Below, piece by piece: positions 1 to 12,316 of a stretch of 64,000 nucleotides of DNA. The translations under genes and the position numbers were made by a program. Position 1 is the first letter of the stretch. Each line of letters opens with the position of its first letter. This stretch comes from Crotalaria pallida (taxonomy: Eukaryota > Streptophyta > Magnoliopsida > Fabales > Fabaceae), in assembly GCA_037953625.1 (NCBI GenBank), contig CM075655.1, forward strand, positions 74,737,501 through 74,801,500, written 5' to 3'. The notes beneath the pieces were generated by a model, which did no database searches, had not been told where the DNA came from, and was given only the letters and a program-made list of their open reading frames with translations.

Positions 1-3000
1 CATCAATTCTTTCCCCAATCTCAACTCTTTATCTCTTTCTATTCTATCTTATATCCCTTGTCATTATTCCTTTCTCACTTTATCTTTACTTTCAATTTCG
101 TTTCTTTCACAACTCATTCATTTCATTTTCATTTTTCAATTCAGGACGTAACAGACGTCCCTCAGCATACTAATCATATTAATCAACAACAATAAATATC
201 ATCAGACATAATTAAATGAATACATAAAAGCATGCTATCAACATACAATCATCACACAACCACCATGTGGTCTTCGTCACCTTCGTATAAGTGGCCATAC
301 AAGACAAACAATTGCCACTATACTACTGACTCTGAACCACTTAGTTCCGATCTTTGAGATGATACGGAACGTCCTAATATATCACCTAACTACCACGGTG
401 TCTTAGGAAAGCTTCTCTCTCACCTGAGGTCCAACAATTAAATGCGTACCGTCTCCTCTGATCCTCTTTGCGGTCGGCTGCCCCAATCCCTCGTCTATAC
501 CATTCCTCGTATTAAATAAAACACACTTACGTTACTAACGTGTATTAAGAAAATCTTTTCTTAGTTCGTGACACTTTCCGTTCTTTATTGAAAGACTTAA
601 AACACCATTGTTTTATCAAAACAACTCCCATATTTTCTAGCACATAAATATTTCAAAACCATTATAAAAAGCATCATGTAAAGTCATTAAACTATTTAGT
701 TTGGTCGCTGGTCCGTTTTGGACAGCACCCTAATTATTTTCGAAAACACCGAAAAATTTACCGTTTTCAATCCGGCTTTTCTTACATCAATTATTACTTG
801 AAAACTTTACTTTAAATCACTTGTACTCATTTTTAAAATTAAGAAACAAGTCCAAACAATTCTGGACAGCAAAGAATCATTTTACAAAATCGCTTTGATA
901 AAACCCTGAAAACATCGCAAAAACACTTTTCGTTTTAAATAACTCTTAAATTTAAAATTAACTCTTTAAAACTCAAGTTTTCACCGTAAAACAAACTTTG
1001 GACAGCCATAAACATAATCCAATAATTCTAGACAAATCAAACCAAATTATTTTAAAATCAATAAATTTCAAAATCAATTACACACTCAATTGTTTTCCAA
1101 ATATCAACATAACATACAAACAACCAACAACACCTTATTAATTAATTAGAAACATATAACTTCTCTAGTCAATTATCAAAGCAATCATACCATTCACAAA
1201 TAATTCATTTTCATAAAACAAAACACTTAGTCATGCACATATTCACAAACCAAATTGAACCAAGGACATAAACCAAACATATGTATATTTATTTTTCTTA
1301 CTTTAAACAACTTAAATCCTTTTCAAAAACCATTAAGTGAATCTATTTTCATGCAACTAAATTTCCTAAACTTATTTACACTATATGGACGAATGACATC
1401 AAAGAAAACAATTCAAAGATCACAAATTCAAATCACATAAATCAACTTGATTTATTTCAAGCACTTAAATTCTATTTTCTTTTTCATGAAAGAAAATTAT
1501 GTATTCTTCCTTTTACTCTTAACCGAATACACACATATATACATTTAAACACAAAATTTTTCCAAAATCATTTAATTCATTTATTCCCTTTATTTTTAAA
1601 TCAAAAACCGATAAGAAAATAAATATTCACAACACAATTTTAAACAATTTATTTTAGCATGATTTCTCAAAACATACTCATTACTTTTAAGTCACCTCAT
1701 GAAAAAGAACCCTAGTCTATTTATCCAACATAGGCCGAATCTTACTTTGACAAAACAAGGTTCTTGGTTCACTTTTTCAACATGCAAAAACACAAGCTTC
1801 TTTAAGTTGAAAAGGAATTAACATGCATGTGTCCCTTTTTATGGAAACAAAATATGATTTCCTAATCCTAGGCTTAGACCGAATGCACATCATCATAGAT
1901 CAAGGTTTAATCTTTAAATCTTTATCATGCATGCACCTAAATCTTGTAGATCAAGCCATATAATCAATCAATTGGTACAATCAAAGATGAAAATCATTTT
2001 GAGTTGAAAAAAGATCAAAACCGTGACATGTATTGAAGAAAAGTTAAAGCTTTTTACTCAAAGATTACATGCAAGGCTTTAGAACAAAACTTTTTAAAGA
2101 TTAAAGCAAGGATCAAGACATTTTCAAAGATCAAGGTAAAAATCCAAGCTTCATCAACATCAAATCAAAACCAAAGCATTTCAACAACTCAAATCAACTT
2201 GTAAAGGTATAAAGCTAACATGCAATGACTTAGATCGAATTAAAAAGCATCAAGACCTAACTTTCTACTCATGGCCGAATTACCTAGTTTAGGATCTAGT
2301 GTTTTATGAGTTCATTTAGTCTTAGAAATTCAAGATCAAAGTAAAATCAACACATGCATGTACTCAAGACAACCAAAATCATCATCAACTAACATGCAAC
2401 ACTAAAGATCCCATCATTATTGTCAAGCAAGTTTAGATCATCCCTTTATTTATCAAATAAACCCTTAATCACATCATGGTTCACGGTTTTAAGAAAGAAA
2501 AATTAACATGCAAAGAGATTTACTTAAAGCTTTACAAAAATCTCAACAAACCTTTAGATCTTTAGGATTTTGTTTGAAAAACTTTAAGATCTTTCATGAA
2601 AAACTTAATCGAGTTATGAAGTCCGTTATTTAGAGATTTACAAGTTTCTTTTAGCTTTAAAAATCCAAGATCAAGCACAAACATACTTGTACTCATCATT
2701 TTAACTTGGAAAATTAACATGCATGAAAAGAAAAGAAGAAAAATTCACAAAACTAGAATGGAAACCTAACTATTACAATTTCTTCTTGCTCCTTCAAAAT
2801 ACCCACCAAGATCAAGGTCTTCTAGCTCCTAAGGTCTTGGATCTTCAAGGAAGAGCTTAGGTTTTCAGCTTAATTTCCTCCTTCTCCCTCCTTCTTACCC
2901 ACGGCCTCCTTCTCTCTCTAAGAGGTTTGATGAGCCTCTTAGAATTTGTTTAAGAAAGTGAAAGGAAATGAAAGAAATGAATGGGAAATGGGTGAAATGA

Positions 3001-3014
3001 ACTAAGGGCCATGC

Positions 3015-3024
3015 CTTATATAGG
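3015..3024 (-). promoter_or_regulatory. TATA-like element of the LTR
   Basis: On the minus strand this reads CCTATATAAGG, about 760 bp inside the LTR start at 3786. This is a plausible position for an LTR promoter. It was found by eye only. Confidence 0.3.
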
Positions 3025-3272
3025 CAATTCATGGACTTCCCATCTTTCCCCTTGAAGTTTCGGCCATGGTGTGTTCAAGGGAGGGTAGTTTTGGCTCTTC
3101 AAAATTTTGCATGGGTGGAGGTTATCAAAGGGGACAATGAGGAGTGAATTAAGGAACTAGGTCTCTTTTGGTTTAGTTACCCTTTGGCTTCTAGTTAGAG
3201 TTTCTTAGTTCCTTAAGGTTCCATCCTATCCCATGGACTTCTTGCCCAAGAAAATAAAATCCTAGACTTATA

Positions 3273-3397
3273 CCCACATACATGCACATACACGTTACAC
3301 ACATACACACATATACATGCATCATACGTTACACACACACATAGACACATATACATACTCATACACGTTGCACACACATACACATATACATACATTA
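3273..3397. repeat. CA/TA-rich microsatellite tract
   Basis: About 125 bp is built almost entirely from cacata, tacaca and catacac words with three cgttacac or cgttgcac interruptions. The short minus-strand frame across it is low-complexity and not a gene. Confidence 0.7.
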
Positions 3398-3786
3398 TCT
3401 TTTCATTTTTAATTTGGAACATATAATTACCAATTTACATAATAATTCAAATATCTCCAAGAATTCACATTAACCCAATCACACATCAAACACATATCAA
3501 CCAACACATATGTGTAGAAAATAAATCACCTTCTCATAAAATAACTCTTGTTTAAGATTCACCATTTCATTAAGGCATAAAAATATTAGATACACAATTG
3601 CTTCTCAAAACTCTACTTTAAAACTCCTAACATCATCTCATGAAAATCATTTCTTTAAAGTCACTCATCACTTTGAAAACGTGAAATAGGAAATTCATTT
3701 AAGAAAATATTCTTTCAACAATAATTTTCTAAAAATAATTCTCTTTAGTATTTTAAAATAATACGAGGAATTTGCGGGGTGTTACA

Positions 3787-3966
3787 GATGATGCCTCGAC
3801 GTTCTCCATTCCTTAGGAAAATCAGCGTTGAGCTCCATGGATTGTTCTTGATTTTTCTCCTCAACCGATTCAACTGATTTTCCATTGCTTTCGGAATGCT
3901 CCTTTCCTTTAGCATTTGGCTCCTCATCCTTATTAATGAACAAATCTCCAAGAATACCTGAAATGT
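3787..3966 (-). pseudogene. Copia A pol fragment (linker after integrase), stranded between two LTR insertions
   Basis: The minus-strand translation includes FINKDEEPNAKGKEHSES and then FPKEWRTSRHH. It matches, residue by residue with changes, the plus-strand Copia B segment at 15005-15185 (LYLDEDLEPILEEKKESQ, then LPKEWKTLRHH). This 180-bp piece continues the frame that stops at 9247. The intervening 3967-9241 is an insertion flanked by aatgt on both sides. Its other edge is cut by the LTR ending at 3786. Confidence 0.85.
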
Positions 3967-5492
3967 TGTAACACCCCGATTTGGAAAACTTGAAATAAAC
4001 ACTCATCAAATACTGATTAATTCTTTTTGGGAAAATAGGGTGAATTTTTTTTTGAAAGCAAACAAGAATAGAACTCGACTGTCAAGCTTTCCAAAACAAG
4101 GTATTACTTTTTTAAAAAAAAATCCTTTTTCTCAAAAATGTTTGCGGAAATTTCTGAAAGCAGTTTGACATTTGGAAACTCTCTTTCAACAAGTGAGGAA
4201 AACATTTGGACCATTTAGAAAGTATGTTCGACTTGCTTAAGAAGAGTTTACCTGTATGACTGTGACAGTCCTTCAAGTAAACAGTTTGAAAACAGATCAT
4301 AAAGGTTTTTACAAAAGTGGCCACCACAGAACATCGGTGCCATTCTTACACAACTTTGTCTTTAACAAAAGCAATTCCAAAAGAAAAGGGGTACACTTGA
4401 TAAGCATAACAACAAGGGTCCATCGGGAACCTAGTTATAACTACTGGTAGAAGCTCCTTCTCGATCCACAACGTAAGTCTTCAAAAGCAATCTTTGTCGT
4501 CCATCAGTAGCCCTCTCGTCGGCGCATCACGATCAGTAGGTCCTCCCTCCGGGAGTAGCATCACCAGCTCCACCGTCTTTTAGAATCGAAGATTCATAAT
4601 CACATATGCACAAGAAATTGAGAGAGTAAGTTATCCGAATGGAATTACTCCCATCGACTTCTTGGAATTACACTAGCGACGCATACCAGAACATAACAAA
4701 CAATACAAACAGCACAACAGATAATTATGCAAAATGCATGAGGATGCAATGCAATCGTCACATTCACTAACATTTTATCTTTCACTTAAGGGAATCCTTT
4801 TAATTAGTTATCTCGCAAGGTTGAATCTCTCAGCAATTCGTTCTCAAAATCGAAGTCTCTTAGTCCACATATCTCGAGTCCATCATATCGAAATTCAAGC
4901 TTTAGGGTTTCGGGTTCAGGTCTACATCTCCTCGCATTCCATCCACCTAGTAGGAAGCAATCAGAAGTACAGGATCTCTACCACACCGGCTTCAGGAGAC
5001 CACACCAAGATACACTATAAAATTGCTCGGGAAAAATGTCATGACAAAGGGTGTCGACCTCCACCGTGTTCAAACATCCCTCTTCCGATCCTGATTTAGT
5101 CAAGGGGGCGTCAGTCATCTGTCTAGTGATCATGCAGTACTTCAGCTACGACACCAGACTACTCACCCTACCCCGGATGGTCAACCCAGGTCACTGTAGC
5201 TTTTCCCCGCCTAGACAGACTCCTCATAGGCTTCTTGACGAATCACCGTCATTACCTTCCCCTATCCTAATCATCAAGTGAGTACCACGTAGGTAAACAC
5301 CGTGTCTTCCTCTCCACTACTTCGGGTAAGGGTTTCAAGTCGAAACGGTTATATTCGTTTATCCTATTGTCGACCCATCCTAAGTCACCTCTGTCATATA
5401 GCACCAACCATATGCGGGTTACTTCTTGTGGGACTCGACTACTATATTTGACGGGCTCCGACCCATCCTGAGTCGTGCTCAGCACGTAGCCA

Positions 5493-5725
5493 CAACCATA
5501 TAGATACACTCTCGATCATGTGGCAACAGCCATATAGATACACTTTCAATCATGTGGCAACAACCATATAGATACACTTTCAATCATGTGGCAACAGCCA
5601 TATAGATACACTTTCAATCATGTGGTTTCAACCACTTAGATACACTTTCAATTTGTGGCTACGGTCGCACAAATACGCCTTCAACTTGTGGCTACGACCA
5701 CTTAGATACACTTTCATCATATTTC
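5493..5725. repeat. Minisatellite, about 38-bp unit
   Basis: Repeats of the form catatagatacactttcaat followed by catgtggcaacarc run four to five times almost unchanged. Two or three decayed units follow (cacttagatacac, gtggctacg). The array lies inside the LTR-like element 3967-9241. Confidence 0.8.
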
Positions 5726-8684
5726 AGCAATTGTTGCATCCACACTCCAGACATCGTCATCGTCACAGCATCCGCTTGTTCCACGCAATCGGCGCATCAG
5801 CATCATCCAGTTCCATTACCCGTTTCACCCTTTAGAGTATCGCTCTAGTCGTTAGGGGGATTTCTTATAGTTTTCTATGTCTCTTCTATTCTTATCTTAT
5901 AACGCGGGATGATGCATTATGCATATGCAATTATCATAAGCAGTAATATATCTCACCATAAACAAACATATCAATCAATCAATACCATGTAATAGTATAG
6001 GTTTGAGTCTTCGTATACCGCGATACAAACAATCACACAATTTATCGGGTATACTACTAGCTACGTTAGACCTTTACTCCGACTTTGAGAGAGTACGGAG
6101 TGTCCTAGCATACTCACTAGACACCAAAGCGTCTTAGGATAACTTCTCTCTCACCTGGATTCGCAGCTACCGAATCTACAAGTTCCGAGTGATTTGCTTC
6201 CTTCCTCGTCTGCCCGACTCCAACTTCTTTCAAGTCCCATAAGGTAGATACGTGAGTATTAAACTTTACTTAATCATCATTCTTAAAATTTTTCTCAAAG
6301 CAACTTAAGAAAATCCAAACATTGTCTTCATTTAAAACCGAAACATCAATTCTTTCACTCAAACTTGTCCAAAATCAAGCAGTAACTCTTATACTTTAAA
6401 ATCATGAGAAAACAATTAAATGAGTTCATTTAAACAAAAAGTTTCTTTGCTGGTCCTCTTTGGACAGCATTGGAATCAAATCCAAAAACACCGAAAATTT
6501 CACTTTTCAAACCAACTTTATCTTAGGTTGAATACCCATAAAAACTCAACTTAGAAACACTTTTAAAAACACTTTAAAACAAGAAATATAACTTAGGAAA
6601 TTCTGGACAGCATCATGTCCTAAGTTTTAAATTCATTTTTCCATTACTTAAAACCAATTTAAAAGCACAAACAACCAAGAATCATGAAAACAATCAAGTA
6701 AACACCTAAATCAACAACTCATCAAGTTTAAACCCTTAGAATCACATGTGGGCAGCAAGGTACTCAAGTAAAACAAATCATTTAAACACTTCCATGCACT
6801 CTAAAAATCATTTTTACTTTACTCAAGGATCCTAGACAAACATTCATCTCGTTTCACACATCACATAATCACAAACCATCAAGTTAAGTCAAACATAGCA
6901 TACTCACATATTCATTCGCATATATGACTCAATCAATTAAGGAAATCGAACATTTAAGTACACATAAACCGAATCATACATCACATAAGCACACAAACAT
7001 AATTTCATTTAACTTTTACTTAATCAATTTTCATCTTAGCAGAACTTCATCTTATTAAACTTAAACATGTCAAAACCGTATGCATTATAGGTTGTTTTAA
7101 AAATTCATTTCTCCAAGGATCAACTTCACAAATCAACACATATTTTCATGTCATGAACACATATGCACTCAAGAGAATTTAACTCAAAAGTTAAGGTCTA
7201 AACCGTGACCTTAACTAGATTTTCTTAAAAATGTTTTCAAAGTTTCAAGACTTAAAGACAACTCCAAATTCAATCAACAATTTCACATAATTCATCAAGG
7301 AAGTAAAACATAATCCTAGCATATTTTCTTAGGCAAAACCGTGACCATACATAAGCCTCTACACAATTTAGATTTCACATTCAACATATAAAATTATCTC
7401 AAGGTTCATGGAAATCATATACACATAACATAAATCCAACATCAAAACCTCTAACCTAAAAATCAAGTACAAACCGTGGCTATCATAGAAGATCACACAA
7501 TTTATATTCACTCAAACATCACTAAATCTCAAGATCACAACATGCAACAGACCAAACAAAAGAAAATCAAGCTTACATGCACAACAACATAAAACCGTGG
7601 CTAACATAAAAGAAATCATCAAGTACATCATAAATCAAATATAGATCGTGACATGCATGAAGTCACAAACACTAGATCCTTGAAAAACTTTTCATGAGAA
7701 CTTAAAATCAAGTTCTCTTCCAAAACATTTCTAAGAAATCAAAGAGAAAACTCAAGATCAAGAGAGAAAAAACTTTCTCAATAAAACGTTAAGATCAAGT
7801 TGAAAAACCAACATGCATGTAAAGGAAATCACTAGATCTAACACAAAGCAAACATGTATCAACACTTTTTCAAACAAAATCAAGGTTTTAGAAAGAAAGA
7901 ATGAAAATGAAAAAGAATCAAAGAAAAAGGTTTAAAACTTTTAAAATCATGAAACAAATTCTTACTTAGTCAAAACTTTAAAGAATTCAAGTCCAAATTC
8001 TTTGATCTCTCTTTCTAGTCCTCGCGGTTTCTCCCTCCTTTTCCTAGGTCCATTGGTTTCTCTTTTCCTTTTCACTAGCTTGACTTGATCTTGCTTAGGT
8101 GATGAAGAAATTAAGGTGTTAAGGTTTGGTTCTTCTCCTCTCACAATTCGGTTTCTCTCTCTCTTTCACTCCCTCACTAAGAGCTTGATGGTGCTCTTAA
8201 TGTTGTGTGTTTGGTCTTGAAAAAGGAATGAAGGAAAGTGTGTGTGTTGATGAAAGAATAAAGGAGACCTCATTCACTCCCTCACGGTTTTTGTGTTGCT
8301 TGAGGGTGTGTGTTGATGTGGTTTGTGTTGGTGAAAGAAAGAAGAAAGGATGAAGGATGAAGCAACTCACTCTTCTCTTCATACGGTTTTGGCCCCTTTC
8401 TTTTATGTTTCTCCAATTTTCTTATTTGCCATCAAGGGCTTGCATGGGTGGCTTCCTTACAATTGCTTAGGGACTAAGTCACAAAACTTGGAGGCCAAGT
8501 TTTGCCTTAAGGCCTCTCACGGCCTCCCCCCTTGTTCCTTCCTTTTCTTCACTTTTTTTCTTCCTTAAGTCATGCTTAGGTCATGGGGATGATGTCATGG
8601 TTTGACTATAAGGCATGCCACTTGGTAACCATGCAAATGAGCTTGGTGGCCAAGCCATGCATCTAGATATTCGGCCATAGGAGG

Positions 8685-8975
8685 TTAGGGTAGGTTAGAT
8701 TAGCTTAATTAGGTTTAGGGCACTAATTAGGGTTCTAATCGTGATTAGGGTAGGATTAGGCTAATTAATCTAGGTTTAGTCCATTAATCCTTAGTGATTA
8801 GGGCTTAATCAAGGATTAAGGTGCTAATCAAAAACTTAATCATAGGTTTAAAGAAAATCAATTCTAGGTTAGCTCACTAACTTTGAGGGTTTAGGGTTTA
8901 AGAGAGTGATTAAGCACTTAATCAAGGATTAGGAGCTCGATTAGGGTTTTATCAAAGATTAGGGCATCAATTAGG
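8685..8975. repeat. Degenerate ATTAGG/TTTAGGG-like repetitive stretch
   Basis: Many imperfect copies of gattaggg, ttagggttt and ctaattag occur, including a short gggtttagggttta near 8888. Spacing is irregular and no long perfect array exists. Confidence 0.5.
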
Positions 8976-9241
8976 GTTTCTAGAGACAATTCTAAATCAA
9001 GATGATTTGGACTTTGATTCTTTGAAACTTAGAGAAAATAATTTTCCATCAGATCATATAAATCAATAAAACAAAATCTTAATCGAAACCTTAAACAATC
9101 TAGCACACAAGGTCACACACACAAACAAATCAAATTTCAAAACATAAGAACTCATCATGAAATCAATTCTTTAATTAATTAGGTTAAAACAATTTTCTTG
9201 ATTAGGGACTTGTAGAAGTGAGTCAAAGGGCAGATGTTACA

Positions 9242-9963
9242 AATGTCATTAATAGATACCTTTCCCAACTTTCTGGGATCAGATTCGTCAAATGATACAT
9301 GAATAGATTCTTCAATAGTATTACAAGATTTATTGTAAATCCTATATGGTTTGCTCGAAACAGAATATCCAAGAAATATGCCCTCATCAGCTCTAGCCTC
9401 AAAACTTCCTAGATTTTCTCTACCATTATTATGCACATAACATTTACATCCAAAACACGAAAATGGGAAATATTCGGTTTTCTCCCCTTGTACAGCTCAT
9501 AGGGGGTTTTCTTTAAAATAGGCCTTATTAAAACACGGTTAATAACATAACAAGCTGTACTCACTGCATTGGCCCAAAAGTATGCAGGCAAATTCATGTC
9601 ATTAAGTATTGTTCTTGAAAGCTCTTTCAATGAACAATTTTTCCTCTCCACAACTCCGTTTTGCTCAAGAGTTCTTGGAGCTGAAAAATAATGCTTAATT
9701 CCATGTTTTTCGCAAAATTTTTCAAAAAGATGATTTTCAAATTCTCCACCATGATCAGTTTTAATGGATGCAATGCTCAAATGCAATTGGTTTTGAATAC
9801 TCTTGGCTAGCTTTTTAAATTCATGAAATGCGTCATTTTTATGAGTAATAAAAAGCGTCCATGTATACCTAGAATAGTCATCTACCACAACTAAACAATA
9901 ATAGTTGCCACCAAAGCTTTTTGTTTGACACGGTCCAAAAAGATCCATATGTAAAAGTTCCAA
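9242..9963 (-). pseudogene. Copia A integrase core (broken)
   Basis: The minus-strand frame gives MELLHMDLFGPCQTKSFGGN and YCLVVVDDYSRYTW, then IKTDHGGEFEN, with the spaced acidic residues of a Copia integrase core (D in MDLFGP region, D in KTDHGGEF, E in RTLEQNGVVERK). It ends with the DEGIFLGYS motif and EESIHVSFDE. A one-base loss in a T run near 9450 shifts the frame between the core and the FLGYS part. The frame then stops at the LTR inserted at 9241 and resumes at 3966. It is closely similar to Copia B at 14280-15000. Integrase would join retroelement cDNA to host DNA, but this copy cannot make a full protein. Confidence 0.9.
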
Positions 9964-10059
9964 GGGCCTTTGAGATGAAACAAGGTTTTTAGAAGGAAAA
10001 GATGCCCTTGTGAGTTTTGATTTAGAACAAGGATCACATTTTTCAGAAATAGAAAAATT

Positions 10060-10530
10060 TTACTTTGGTAGTCCAACTACTAAGTTTTTAGAAGAAATTT
10101 TATTTAAATGAGCCATGTGGATGTGACCTATTCTACGATGCCATAGCCACGATTCATCCTCTTTACTTAATAAACATTTCGCATCATTTGAGGGTATTGA
10201 ATTAAAATCAATAACATAAACATTGTTTATCCTGCGAGCAATTAGCTTAATAAGATTATCAATTTTACCCTCGATAATACATCTATCAGAATCAAAAATA
10301 ACCCTATTGCCCTTATCACACAACTGACTAATACTTAGCAGATTGTGTTTTAGGCCCTCAACATGTAAGACATTTTCAATACAAGGGTTAGGAGGTGTAC
10401 CAATTTTACCGACTCCGAGAATCTTTCCTTGATTGTTATCTCCGAAAGTCACATGTCCTTGGTCCTTTGGCACGAGATGCGAAAATTTAGATTTATCTCC
10501 AGTCATATGTTTTGAGCATCCGCTGTCCAA
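10060..10530 (-). pseudogene. Copia A protease C-terminal part and GAG-pre-integrase domain (broken)
   Basis: It starts MDSGCSKHMTGDKSKF, where the DSG triad is the catalytic aspartate motif of Copia aspartic protease. LLSISQLCDKG follows, then the GAG-pre-integrase zinc region WLWHRRIGHIHMAHLNKI and VVGLPK. A stop codon right after VVGLPK separates it from the integrase. Beyond that stop the CDPC pair of the HHCC zinc finger is still readable. It is followed downstream (lower coordinates) by the integrase core. Confidence 0.88.
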
Positions 10531-10578
10531 GTACCACCACGACTTCCTTTCTTCCGGAGTAACCTACAAGCAAAGAGT

Positions 10579-11049
10579 TCAAGGTTTCTTTTTAGGTACC
10601 CATATCTTTTTGGGTCCTTGAGCGCTAGTATAGCCATAGTTTAAATCATGCCACCTTCTAGTTTCATTGTTCGGTTTAACGAACTTCAATTTTCGGTGTA
10701 TGCATTCATGTGCACCATGACCCTTTTTACCACAAATATGACAAATAATTAAAGGTTTCTTATGATTACTAGTAGGGACAAAAATGGTACTTAGTTTCTC
10801 TTGGTGCCTACCGGGTTGATATCCTAAACCCGCTCTATTAAAGAAACATTTTTGTCTCCCTAGCATTAAATTTAAAGTATTTTTACCTTTTGTAAATTTA
10901 GCAAGGGTTTCTTTTAAATCCTCAACTTCCTTAACAAGGTCCTTGCAGAATTTACAAGAAGAAGAACTAGCCTTAAATTTAATGTCATTACTCAAGGTGT
11001 TTGAAGAATTTTTCAAAGTCAAATTCAGCTCCTTATTTTGATTTTTCAA
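10579..11049 (-). pseudogene. Copia A gag C-terminal region with second zinc knuckle
   Basis: A basic, Lys/Asn-rich frame contains a CCHC knuckle, CHICGKKGHGAHEC (Cx2Cx4Hx4C). It ends with KKIWVPKKKP, which leads into the protease region. It is offset from the previous gag frame by a length change in an A/T run near 11046-11060. A second knuckle this far downstream of the first is a feature of Sirevirus-type Copia gag. Confidence 0.8.
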
Positions 11050-11504
11050 AAAATCATTTTTTTAATAAGGTTTTTATTCTTTTCTAAAAGAGAAGCTGAA
11101 TTTTTCTTTTCTAGAGAAACCGACAAGGATAACCTCATCGATTCCTCATGCAATTCTTCAAAGGCCTCTTGTAATTCATCATAAGAAAAATTTAGTTCAG
11201 TGGTTACCTCATCTCCGTGAGCCATTAAGCATATGTTGGCGGTCTCCTCTTGTTTGTCTGAATCCTTATCCGAACTTCCTTCATTGTCTAGCCATGCCAA
11301 GTATGCTTGCTTCCCCTTCTTTGAATTCGAGGTGCCTTTTTCTGAATTCTCTTTCTTTTTCAGCTGGTAGCAATCTGCTCTGATGTGACCAGGCTTGCCA
11401 CACTCATGACATGTAATGGTTGAGCCTCCACTCTTGTTGTTGTCTCTTCTGTTGAAATTCTTCTTCCTCAGAAATTTCCCGAACTTTTTGACCAATAGAC
11501 CCAT
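11046..11504 (-). pseudogene. Copia A gag nucleocapsid region with zinc knuckle and coiled coil
   Basis: The first CCHC knuckle is CHECGKPGHIRADC near residue 34. An acidic stretch with SSDKDSDKQEE and a heptad-like helical tail (ELQEAFEELHEESMRLSLSV) follow. The upstream frame (11562-12293) is the same reading frame interrupted by one TAG near 11560, so both parts come from one gag. RNA packaging is the role known for this domain. Confidence 0.85.
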
Positions 11505-11561
11505 GTGTTCATCATTTAATAATTCTTTGTCCGAGTCACTTTCTGTTACCGGTGCTTCAGC

Positions 11562-12293
11562 CTAGAACGCCAAACTTTTAACCTTCTTGTTCTCTTCTTC
11601 ATGTTGAGCCAATCTTTTTAGCTCGCTTTCGTGCTCTTGTAACTTCCCAAAGAGAGTTGCCAGCGTCATAGTTGAAAGATTTCTTGATTCAGCAATTGCC
11701 GTCACTTTGGGTTGCCATTCTCTTCCCAAGCACCTTAGGACTTTGTGAATGAGATCCTCATTGGTGAATTTCTTCCCCAATGTCGTCAGTTGATTTACAA
11801 TCATTGTGAAGCGTTTTTGGATATCTTGAATCGATTCTCCATCTTTCATTCTGAATAACTCATATTCACCAGTCAGCGTGTTGATTCTCGATCTCTTTAC
11901 TTCAGTCGTACCTTCATGCGTGACTTCCAGCATATCCCACATCTGTTGTGCTGTCTCGCATGTTGATATCCTGAAAAACTCATCATAGCTCAAAGCAGAT
12001 GTTATAATATTTTTCGCTTTCATATCGTACTGGACTCTACGTTCATCCTCCTCCGTCCACTCAGCCATAGGCTTCTCGACGGTGTTACCATTAACCAAAT
12101 AGGTAGGAACATAGGGACCATTTACAACTTCATCCCAAACTTTTAATCCTACTCCTTGAATAAAAATTTTCATACGGGCTTTCCAATACGTGTACCCTAC
12201 CCCATCAAACATGGGAGGTCGGTTAATAGAACTCCCTTCACCACCAAACAGAGAGTTTGAAGCCATACTCTTGAGACGGTTAAGTCTTAACAC
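11562..12293 (-). pseudogene. Copia A gag, UBN2/Retrotran_gag_2 domain
   Basis: This is a 243-residue frame. The start region is NRPPMFDGVGYTYWKARM, followed by YDMKAKNIITSALSYDEF and RISTCETAQQMWDMLEVTHE, then the YELFRMKDGESIQDIQKRF block. These are signature blocks of the Copia gag capsid domain. It begins just inside the primer-binding site and 5' LTR (12317-14015) and ends at a premature TAG. It is the best preserved piece of Copia A. Confidence 0.9.
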
Positions 12294-12303
12294 AAGAGAC
12301 TAG

Positions 12304-12316
12304 CTATGATGCTAAT
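12304..12316 (-). other. Decayed tRNA-iMet primer-binding site of Copia A
   Basis: Read on the minus strand directly after the LTR end (CCAACA), the sequence ATTAGCATCATAGC differs at three positions from the usual initiator-Met primer site with core TGGTATCAGAGC. Confidence 0.65.

Larger units (their letters stand above)
1..3786 (-). mobile_element. Partial LTR of a large LTR-retrotransposon family (cut by window start)
   Basis: The right end GGGGTGTTACA at 3786 falls abruptly inside a Copia reading frame that resumes at 3787. Its revcomp start, TGTAACACCCC, is a standard LTR terminus. No coding frame is visible over 3.8 kb. Several blocks match the complete element at 3967-9241 in the same order and orientation: about 335-520 against 6075-6215, and the 'tggtccg...ttggacagca' block near 700 against 6455. 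A TATA-like site near 3015 reads on the minus strand, which suggests the LTR runs minus. The left end and the second target duplication (expected gatga, 3787-3791) are outside the window. Solo LTR or part of a full element cannot be decided here. Confidence 0.7.
3967..9241. mobile_element. 5.3-kb solo-LTR-like insertion, TGTAACACCCC...GATGTTACA
   Basis: The boundaries are exact. The element begins TGTAACACCCCG and ends TGTTACA, and the 5-bp target copies aatgt sit at 3962-3966 and 9242-9246. Removing the insert and one aatgt restores the Copia A frame. No retroviral domain and no long direct repeat of its ends is visible inside, so one long LTR left by LTR-LTR recombination is the simplest reading. 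A non-autonomous element is the alternative. LTRs of about 5 kb are known from Ogre/Tat Gypsy elements of legumes, but no Ogre domain is present to confirm this. The interior holds a 38-bp minisatellite (5493-5725) and a stretch rich in ATTAGG (8685-8975). It is the same family as 1-3786. Confidence 0.8.

Noticed and set aside
3213..3422. Small Cys/Tyr/Val-rich minus-strand frame
   Set aside because: It is the translation of the CA/TA microsatellite.
8685..8975. Interstitial telomere-like repeat (TTTAGGG words)
   Set aside because: Only one short gggtttagggttta run. The rest are irregular ATTAGG variants without a 7-bp period.
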